Shown one piece after another: positions 56,302 to 64,000 of a stretch of 64,000 nt of DNA. Below the pieces are notes generated by a model. That model ran no database searches, was not told where the DNA came from, and saw nothing but the letters and a program-made list of their open reading frames with translations. The position numbers and the translations under genes were made by a program. Origin of the DNA: Euclidia mi (Eukaryota; Arthropoda; Insecta; Lepidoptera; Erebidae); the NCBI GenBank assembly GCA_944739405.2, contig OX123188.2:66545251-66609250 (forward strand), given 5' to 3'. Each line of letters opens with the position of its first letter. The first letter of the stretch is position 1.

Positions 56302-57862
56302 ATGGATACCGTTATCCCTTCCACTACCCCAACTGCAACGGTGGCAGCGAAAGCTGTTCCCGCCGCAAAACCAAAACAGATGGTTGACGCTGTGGCCTCG
56401 GCTGCAGAGGTTATACCATCCCCCAAGGACGGGACTTCAGCGCTGGCTAGCATTAGTACTGGTCCCGTCCTTACAATCGTCAGCCCGTTCGAGATCAAGC
56501 GGGAAGACGACTCCTCCTTCGCGGGCTGGCAATTGGTTGGCCACAAGAAGGGCAAGGGTAAGGGCAAGACCACCAATCCTGTTCAGCGCCCGCCCACTAG
56601 TGGCCCCGCCACTGTCGGCCCGTCGAAGAAGAGGAAAAACCCAAACAAAAGACAGCGCAGGGCGTTCAAGCAGAAGGCTACACAAACCGCTGCTGCTGCC
56701 GGTGCTGCCTCTACAAAACAGCTGAGCAGGCTGCTGTCGCAGGTCCCAGCAATGTGACCAGTGCGCAGCCCACACTCAGCAGTGAGGGGTGCAAGAAGGC
56801 CGGAGGCAGTACGAGGAAGCCGCCTGCCGCCAAGCGGCGAGCTGGCCACCCTGGACGGCAACCAGCCACTGCACCACCGAGCAACACAGCAGGTGAAACT
56901 GCCGGAAACAAGGACAGAGGTGAGGCCAAACGTGCTCTCAACGAGACCAATTCGCCTCGGGGAGACCACAAGAAGCCCCGCCTCGATTCCTCCAGGACGA
57001 CAGTAGGTAAGTCCTACGCACAGGCCTCCAAGGCATCCCTGGGTGTTGCAGTAACATGCAAACGCACAGGGAACTTGCCGAAGGAGTTGGTGGACCAAGT
57101 ACTCCGGGAGCTCCAGAGGAAGATCCTGAGTGACGCCTGGTCGACCGAAACCCCAAACGCCCCGCTCCAGCGTTCACCGGGAAACCCGTGCATGCGGACA
57201 GGGTCCTCAAACTTTGGTGCGCCGACGAGGCAACGCGTACCTGGCAGACGGAGGCAGTCTCTCTCCTGGTCCCACCACCGGGCTTCGAACTAGAGGTCAG
57301 GGGCCAGGAAGTGACCCCGAAGAGAGTGCGGTGCGGCATTGTCGTACCCGACGAACAGGGGGTCTGGGACGACGTGCGCGACGTGGGTCGCGCTCTGGAG
57401 TTCCAGAACCCCTGGTTGGAGGTTGACAAATGGTCGATGCTGCACTCCGAAAGGCAGTCAGGTGGGTGGTTCCTGGTGGTGGGTGTCCCAGAGGAACAGG
57501 TCCCGATCCTGTTGAAGAACGAGCGCCGCCTCGCGTTGGGGGTGGGTGCCGTCTACGTCAGGTTCCGGGACCCCTCAGGTAAGTTTGTCGACCATCCTCC
57601 GGGATGCGACGACAACTCCATACGAGTCAAGCAGGACTCTAACACCAAGCCAGGTTGCGACGCAGAATCCGGCCCGTCAGAGCCGGCCGCGTCTGGATTG
57701 GGGGCTGGCCCATCAGCCGAGGGTAACTCGGAAGATGAGTGCCTGCTCCTGAGTCCGGTGAGGCGGGACGACGGGGTGAAGGCTGGCGACATCCTGGCCG
57801 GCCTGACGCAGCTGACGTTTGGGGCGAAGGGGACATCATCCAAAGATGAACCCTCCGCCTAG
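56302..57862 (+). pseudogene. LINE copy 3 ORF1, frameshifted
   Basis: Three frames: 56302-56757 (MDTVIPSTTPTATVAAKAVP, with a Lys-rich stretch KKGKGKGKTTNP and KKRKNPNKRQRR), 56754-57170 or so, and 57188-57862. The last carries the DUF4780-like core (VLKLWCADEATRTWQTEAV, NPWLEVDKWSMLHSE, GAVYVRFRDPSG). The arrangement parallels ORF1 of copy 2: a basic disordered N-terminus and a folded C-terminal domain. Two frame changes prevent a single product. The end overlaps the beginning of ORF2 at 57819. Confidence 0.78.
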
Positions 57863-58881
57863 TAACGTCAACTGCCTTCAAACCAACCTCCACCACAGCC
57901 AAACAGCTACTGCGCAACTGCGCAAATGGATGGAGGTCCAACATTCAGCCATCGTGCTCATCCAGGAACCTTGGATAAGGAGTGGCCTCATTAGAGGCCT
58001 CTCCAGCCTGGGAGGTAAGATTTATTCTTCAACTGACTACACACATCTAAGAACCTGTATACTAACTACTAAAAACATCAGAGCCCAAGTTTTAACGGAG
58101 TTCTGTTCCAGAGACATCACAGCGATACAAATTAAAATAACACAGCAGCCAAGGAGTATAGCGGTTGTTTTCGCATCGGTTTACATGCCCGAGGCCGAAG
58201 ACCCGCCTCCGTTCGACCTCACGCGTCTGGTTAACCAGTGCGAGAGAACCAATAAGGAGGTCGTAATAGGAACGGACTCCAATGCCCACCACCAAATGTG
58301 GGGCATGAACAATGCAATGCACACAATGCAATAACAACAGAGGTAAAACACTGGTTGAATACCTATTTACCACCAATCTTACCCTATTAAACACAGATAC
58401 GGAGCCCACCTTCGTCACAAGACGTAGTCAAAAAATTATCGACTTAACTCTCGCAACAGAAGGAGCGGCTGAACGCATCAAGGGATGGCACGTCTCGAAA
58501 GAGGCATCGTGCTCAGACCACAGATGGATCAGCTTCTCCATGGAAGTCGTTATACAACCCACACAGCCGCGTAGGAAACCACACAACACTGACAAAGTAA
58601 AGTATGTCCACTTACTTACAGAGAAACTTACCCTGACTGCTACGCCGACAGTACTGGGTAACAATGAACAGATCGACGAGCAGGTATGTACACTGACGCA
58701 GTCGATTTTAGACAGCTACCACGCAGCCTGCCCTGAAACCACTATACCATCAACCCCAGGCAAACAACCCTGGTGGGGCGCTGAGCTTGAACGCAAGCGC
58801 AAGAAGGTAAGAAGGGCTTTAAACAGGGCAATGAACACAAGCGCAGACGTAGATTGGGACGCTTATAAAGCGGCCAAATAA
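57819..58881 (+). pseudogene. LINE copy 3 ORF2, endonuclease part
   Basis: 57819-58334 has NCLQTNLHHSQTATAQLRKW, IVLIQEPWI, VYMPEAEDPPP and GTDSNAHHQMWGM. A short duplication of AATGCAAT words near 58310-58332 adds bases and a stop. The frame resumes at 58312-58881 with KIIDLTLATEGA, CSDHRWISF and the linker to RT, ending at a TAA after KAAK. The catalytic motifs of an APE endonuclease are recognisable but not in one frame. Confidence 0.82.
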
Positions 58882-61466
58882 AGCTACAAGAAGTGCCTCA
58901 GATTCAGACGTACCGTGGGATGGAGGAAATTCTGTGGGAGCATTGAATCTTGCCAACAAGCAAACCGGGTAAGGAAATTACTGGCTCAGCAACCAACGGT
59001 TGCACCAGGTACTCTCCGTAAACCGGATGACACATACACCACATCGGAGGAGGAGACAAGACGCGTCCTATTCGAAACACACTTCCCAGGCTGCGTCCTC
59101 ACCCCGGTAATAACGTGGCACGATACACAAACAGTGGCGACCGAACATGAGTGGAGACATGCAAATACCGTGGTCACAGAGGAAAAACTCCGATGGGCCA
59201 TCGAAAGCTTCCATCCCTTCAAAGCAGCCGGACTGGACGGCATCTTTCCAGGGTTATTACAATGGGGGGGTGAACCTGTCCGCAAAAGACTTCTGGCAAT
59301 CATGAGGGCTAGCCTGGCCCTCAGATATGTACCGAAGAGATGGAGGGAAGTCAAACTAATTTTCATACCAAAACCAGGCAAAACAGACTATACCAATGCA
59401 AAGTCCTTCAGACCAATAAGCCTGACCTCCTTCATGCTTAAAGCCTTGGAAAGGCTCTGCGAGAGGGAACTAAGAAGTGGGGCACTTAAACACTTACCCC
59501 TACATGCCAATCAACATGCATACAGCTCAGGGAAATCGACGGAATCGGCCTTACATCAGGTCGTGAACCAGATAGAAGCTGCTATACAACAAAAATGCAT
59601 CTGTCTGGGCACCTTCAGATGCATTAGAAGGAGCCTTCGACAAGACAAACTTTTCCAGCATAAGCAACGCCCTAGCCAGGCATGGTGTGGATCAGATGCT
59701 CATACAGTGGATCCAAAACATGCTCAGCAAAAGGGTAGTGCGCCTGGACGGCAACACTCAGACAGCCTTGATAACTAAAGGGTGCCCGCAGGGAGGTGTA
59801 CTCTCCCCGCTATTGTGGAACTTAGTCATCAATGAACTCATAGACAAACTCAACGCGAGAGACTTCTACACAATAGGTTATGCAGATGATCTAACCATAC
59901 TCACCTCAGGTAAGGTAACCAGTACAGTGTACGACCTAACCCAACAAGCCCTACGCATAGTAGAGTGGTGGTGTAATGAGTACGAATTATCTGTAAACCC
60001 GACCAAGACCGAACTAGTTATGTTCACACACAAACGCGCGCTGGGCACTTACCGACTGCCCAGGTTATTTAATACAGAGCTTAAGCTGTCTACCGAGGTC
60101 AAGTACCTAGGTGTCACTCTCGACAGCAAATTGACATGGAACAGCCACATGGAAAATAAGCTCAACAAGAAGCAAGAAGATGATAGGCAAACGCTGGGGC
60201 ATATCCCCCAAAATTGTCTTATGGCTCTATATGACAATAATACGTCCGATGATAAGCTACGGCGCAGTAGTGTGGTGGCCTCGGACCAACCTAACAACGG
60301 CCGCCAACAAGCTTCAAAAGCTTCAAAGACTTGCATGCCTAGCGGCAACGGGCTGCATGAAAACTACACCTACAGCGGCACTCGAAGTGTTGCTGGACCT
60401 GCCTCCACTGCACCTGTTTATACAACAGGAAGCAACGATGTCGGCGGTCTGGCTAAGAGCTCTGAAGCTCTGGAAAGACACCAACACACCGCACACTAGC
60501 AATTTAAATACACTCTTTAAAGAAGTTCCTCTCATACAAGCCATTGGCGACCAAATACCGAAACAATTTGTGTTCGACAAGAAGTACAAAATCCAACTGT
60601 ACGAGGATCTACACCAAGGAGCGGTTAATCACAACGAGCTCACGATTTTCACAGATAGGTCTAAGACGGATACAGGTACGGGTTCAGGAGTATTCTCCGA
60701 GGACCTAAACATCAACATCGCAGCACCACTGGGAGCCTACAACACGGTCTACCAGGCCGAATGTTTTGGCATAATCCTAGCTGCCACAGCAATCATGGCA
60801 CGTGAGGTAAGGGAACGATCCATTAGGATCCTCTCAGATAGTAAGGCGGCCCTCTCAGCCCTCAAAAGCCACACTATCACCTCGGCACTCACGCTTGAAT
60901 GCCACCAGAAACTAACAGAGGTAGGTAAACAAAACAAAGTAACACTGCAATGGATCAAGGGCCACAGTGGCTCAAGAGGGAATGACGCAGCCGACGTACT
61001 TGCCAGAAGAGCGGCCACTTTAGAGGTGGTGGGACCCGAGCCAATTATTCCCCTCCCTTCTGGTTTTTATCGCAACCTGGTAAGAAATAGGACCAGGACC
61101 CAACACAACCAGTCCTGGATTGGTATTGAAACATGTAGGCAGGCCAAGGAGGCTCTTCCCGCAGTAGACGGTAAGATAGCCAAACAAATCCTCCGGCTGT
61201 CCAAACAATAACTGCGGACAGTCACGGCCGCCTACACAGGACACGGATTCTTTAATAAACACCTATTTACTATAGGTATCACCGACAGCCCGCTGTGCAG
61301 GGCCTGTATGGCAGCAGACGAGACGGCAGCCCACCTGCTCCTCGACTGCCCTGAGGTCGCACAGTACAGGCAGCAGTACCTGACGAGATACAGCACCCTG
61401 TGGGAGGCAGTGGGCCACATCAAGAGTCTGCTGGCCTTCCTCGAAGAGCTGGGGTGGCTCGAATGA
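58882..61466 (+). pseudogene. LINE copy 3 ORF2, reverse transcriptase, RNase H and C-terminus
   Basis: 58915-59640 gives the RT fingers (AAGLDGIFPGLLQWGG, SFRPISLTSFMLKALERLC). A one-base gain near 59612 shifts the palm motif. 59645-60180 continues with EGAFDKTNFSS, GCPQGGVLSPLLWNL and YADD (59879-59890). Another shift near 60175 leads to 60180-61211 with ISYGAVVWWPRTN and RNase H: FTDRS (Gly of the usual TDGS replaced by Arg), YQAEC, LSDSKAAL and GNDAADVL. A stop at 61209-61211 interrupts before the C-terminal LCRACMAADETAAH with LDC and the natural end near 61466. Confidence 0.85.
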
Positions 61467-61553
61467 AGACACCATTCCCACCCGCACGCAAAATACGCGC
61501 CAAGACGTGGAGTTGCGGAAACAGCCCGTACAATCAAGTATCAAGTATCAAGT

Positions 61554-61690
61554 AAGGTGGACCGACGATCTTGTTGGGGTCGCGGGCAGCGGATGAATGC
61601 GGGTGGCTCAGGATCGGTCTATGTGGAGAGCCTTGAGGGAGGCCATTGTCCAGCAGTGGACGTCTTTCGGCTGATATGATGATGATGATA
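61554..61690 (+). mobile_element. RTE-type LINE, right part
   Basis: It resumes after copy 3 with AAGGTGGACCGACGATCTTG, then GGTCTATGTGGAGAGCC, GCCATTGTCCAGCAGTGGAC and a TGATGATGATGATAA tail. It completes the RTE 3' end begun at 55021-55453. The first 13 bp are the right target duplication of copy 3 (61554-61566). Confidence 0.88.
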
Positions 61691-62812
61691 ATACATGTAA
61701 TACATATGTATACATTACTAAGTTAACTAAACCACTAGAAGTGCAATAAATAGTTTATTTACGTTTTTATTTAAAAAAACTTCAAGTTAAAAATCAAGCT
61801 TGTATATGAATGTGGCAGAATGATTTATATTTCACATATTCGTATTTCGTAGCAATATGTAGCATGCTCCATGGAGTGCCGTCTACAAAAGAGCTACGAA
61901 GTTGACAAACGCAACATTCTAGAAGATTCAACAATAACGTCAACTAAAAAATAAATGTTATTTGCTTCCTTTACCTTCTGTACATTCTCAATTTCTTACA
62001 ACAGATTGGAAATATGTTTGATCCCTTAAACAAGGTCATTCGTCGGAACTCAAACAAAACAGGTTTCTTAACACTTTTTATCCTGTATTTTTATTAAAGC
62101 GGAGCATAAAATATTGTCTTAGGGCTTTCAGAACATTCCTGCACCCTTCTTCCCGTCTTTGGTCGGCAGTCGGTTTTTTAGTGGTATCAGAACATACTCT
62201 CGGTTTGAGTCAGAGATCCGAAGGGAACTTTCCACCTTGTAAAGAAGGGACGGGGCTGTCAAAATCAAAATTGCCTTTTGAAATTAATGCTGTCACAGTG
62301 GACTATTTATTGACCTAAACTATTGCATTCTGCAATGACTATCAGGCAGTGCGAAGCCAGCGAATTGAATGCGAATGAAACAAATATACTATAGTACATT
62401 TCGACTCATCCGCAGAACAAAGTCCGATCTGCATGGATCGCAATTTTCAGTAGAGGCTGTAGAAGTTCTTGACTTGTGTAACTACTTATAACTCTTATAA
62501 CGAGAGACTTAAAATTAAGATTTATTGGTATGTTATTATAACAGCCCAGCCTAATTAAATGCCCTTTAGTGTATATTTCTAGTCCTTTAATTGTACGAGA
62601 TAGTGAGTTACATATCAACATAGGACGTTTTATGGCGGAAGAGCGAGGGTCCGTGGTAAACAACGTGCGTTGTTTTGCGGAAACGTTCGATTTAAAAGAC
62701 GTTCCATGTTCACAGAGGTTGGAATTCCTTAAAAAGTTCTTTGTAAATAATATAAAATATAAAATTAAATGCAATGGCATTTTTTTATCAAAATGTCTTA
62801 AAATAGTTGATA
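61691..62812. other. AT-rich spacer with one unclassified frame
   Basis: The plus frame 62569-62850 contains LIVRDSELHINIGRFMAEER, VVNNVRCFAETFDL and CSQRLEFLKKFF, which reads like protein and vaguely like a LINE C-terminus, but I cannot name it. The 140-codon minus frame 62406-62828 is its antisense shadow. Nothing else was seen. Confidence 0.35.
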
Positions 62813-62822
62813 TAACTTTAGG
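62813..62822. repeat. Target site duplication, SINE at 62823
   Basis: TAACTTTAGG is repeated exactly at 63037-63046. Confidence 0.85.
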
Positions 62823-63036
62823 GTGCATAGGGTTCCCACCAAGAACTTAGGGTCCCAAGCCAACCTCACCTGCAAGTGGTGCACCTGCCGATCAACGGAC
62901 GAGGCTCTGGCAAACAAAATATCCCAATAAGCGGCAATAGGCTCGCCACCTATTACGTGGGATCAAAACACTGGTGAAAAGTGGGCGTTTAATATGCCTC
63001 TGCCTACCCCTTCGGGGAAACAGGCGTGAGTCTATG
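62823..63036 (+). mobile_element. Young SINE (214 bp), plus strand
   Basis: Begins GTGCATAGGGTTCCCACC and ends GGCGTGAGTCTATG. It has a perfect 10-bp target duplication. By eye it differs from the minus-strand copy at 42329-42555 by one base (GGTGAAAAG versus GGCGAAAAG). The same start point in both copies argues for a defined SINE rather than random LINE truncation. Confidence 0.88.
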
Positions 63037-63124
63037 TAACTTTAGGTGGCAACGATTAGACTTCTTGCATTCATGAGTAATTTTACTAACTAGACAATTC
63101 ATATAATAGGCGGAGTAATTATAT

Positions 63125-63365
63125 TTCATCATCATCAGCCTTTAACAGCCCACTGCTGGAGAAGGCCTCTACATTGAAAGGAGAAATTGGCCTACTATAC
63201 CACGCTGGCCAAACGGGTTGGTATAGGGTTTGTATCAAGTTTTCCTTCTCTTACAGTAGGTATTGTTCTATGCATAATATGCTCCCTCTGTCGGCTCTTA
63301 CGACACCCATGGGATGATATGGGGTGGTGACAATCCGTATCCTTAATCCGTCACCACACGGACAG
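63125..63365 (-). repeat. SINE/LINE tail fragment, minus strand
   Basis: Minus-strand reading includes the words GAGGCCTTCTCCAGCAGTGG and a GATGATGATG tail at 63128-63140. CCACGCTGGCCAAACGGG matches the scrap near 41938 inverted. It is diverged, with no coding content. Confidence 0.55.
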
Positions 63366-63473
63366 AGTAATTATATTTACTTATTTAAAAATAAATAAAC
63401 TGTGTAAAAATGTACTTATATTTATTTAAATTTACGTATAATCGTATATACTTATTTAAAAGTATTCAAATTA

Positions 63474-63769
63474 TACGTATAGTAATATAACAATTAATAG
63501 TCAATAAATGTCAAATTGTATCACAAAATTGCAACTATGTAACTATCTACACTGGGGTACAGGCTTCACGACCAGTCACAAACTTATTTGTAAGAACCTA
63601 CTTAATGTAAAATAAATTTATGTTACGTATAGTAATATAACAATTAATAGTCAATAAATGTCAAATTGTATCACAAAATTGCAACTATGTAACTATCTAC
63701 ACTGGGGTACAGGCTTCACGACCAGTCACAAACTTATTTGTAAGAACCTACTTAATGTAAAATAAATTT
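63474..63769. repeat. Tandem repeat, two units of 150 bp
   Basis: TACGTATAGTAATATAACAA starts at 63474 and again at 63624. The units run identically by eye to AATGTAAAATAAATTT (63619 and 63769), a perfect match of about 146 bp. Perfect identity implies a recent duplication or an assembly artefact. Confidence 0.93.
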
Positions 63770-64000
63770 TTGACCTAAACAAACATCTTTATAATCACTT
63801 AAACCTAAAGACATGGCCTCCCCAAAGGCTCTCCACACAACTCCAATCATGAGGCGCCTGAATTTCACCGCTTCGTGCGATCTTAACTGAATATCTTCTT
63901 TTTTATAATAAGTACATGGTGCAATAACACCCATCACCAAGCCGACTATTAATTTTACACATGTCATCATGCTAAGTCATACTTAGCAAAACAATACCTG
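63770..64000 (-). other. Window end, possible LINE scrap
   Basis: The minus frame 63752-63970 (MTCVKLIVGLVMGVIAPCTY) has a hydrophobic start and includes VVWRAFGEAM, weakly like the RTE C-terminal phrase. I cannot support a gene. Confidence 0.25.

Larger units (their letters stand above)
55454..61553 (+). mobile_element. R1/I-group non-LTR retrotransposon, copy 3 (divergent subfamily), full length
   Basis: A 6.1 kb element nested in an RTE LINE, with a 13-bp target duplication and a tail of ATCAAGT units. Its 5' UTR is clearly homologous to that of copy 2, but the proteins are diverged. The order is 5' UTR, ORF1 with a DUF4780-like domain, then ORF2 with APE endonuclease, RT, RNase H and a C-terminal Cys/His motif. 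All frames are broken by several shifts or stops. Confidence 0.92.

Noticed and set aside
62406..62828. 140-codon minus-strand frame
   Set aside because: It has low-complexity hydrophobic content and lies opposite a more protein-like plus frame; no family is recognisable on this strand.

Overview
This window reads as nuclear DNA of a moth or butterfly (Lepidoptera). It is AT-rich, with sparse exons, very long introns and many layers of transposable elements. Lepidopteran hallmarks are a piggyBac element with canonical ends, tRNA-derived SINEs, LINE tails ending in GATGATGAT runs, and the abundant interspersed element bearing GGGTTCCGTAC ends. No prokaryotic gene organisation, rRNA, functional tRNA or CRISPR array was seen.

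Only one host gene is recognisable: the 5' part of sulfateless (sfl), the insect heparan sulfate N-deacetylase/N-sulfotransferase, on the minus strand. Read right to left it has a first coding exon with the signal-anchor helix (21093-21287), an exon starting the N-deacetylase domain (14173-14364) and a third exon (351-603). The last two join in phase across a 13.6 kb intron. The rest of the gene lies to the left, outside the window.

The most unusual structure is at 21-30 kb. A 6.8 kb non-LTR retrotransposon (21980-28764) is bracketed by two 883-bp direct copies of host DNA (21097-21979 and 28765-29647). Each copy carries the first coding exon of sfl. The copies have equal length and differ at nine positions, all transitions. 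Two other insertions of related elements in this window have ordinary 13-14 bp target duplications, so 883 bp is anomalous. At the junction the duplicated exon runs straight into the element tail and meets a TAG stop.

Layout. 0.3-14.4 kb: sfl exons and introns, holding an interspersed repeat, two MITEs with clear target duplications (PIF/Harbinger-like and hAT-like) and strong intronic hairpins. 14.4-15.2 kb: SINEs and an RTE scrap. 15.8-19.2 kb: 5'-truncated copy 1 of an R1/I-group LINE. 21-29.6 kb: the sfl exon duplication around full-length copy 2, itself split by a CR1-like LINE. 29.6-34.7 kb: unique AT-rich DNA. 34.7-37.2 kb: dead piggyBac. 39.8-40.6 kb: a GC-rich MITE. 42-48 kb: SINEs, decayed LINE scraps and a 383-bp direct repeat. 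49.9-52.8 kb: two further LINE remnants on the minus strand, one with a restriction-like endonuclease domain. 55-61.7 kb: copy 3, a divergent relative of copies 1 and 2, nested in an RTE element. 62.8-63.8 kb: a young SINE and a 150-bp tandem repeat.

None of the element proteins is intact enough to be called active, except possibly the ORF1 of copy 2. Assignments rest on motif recognition by eye; no database search was run.
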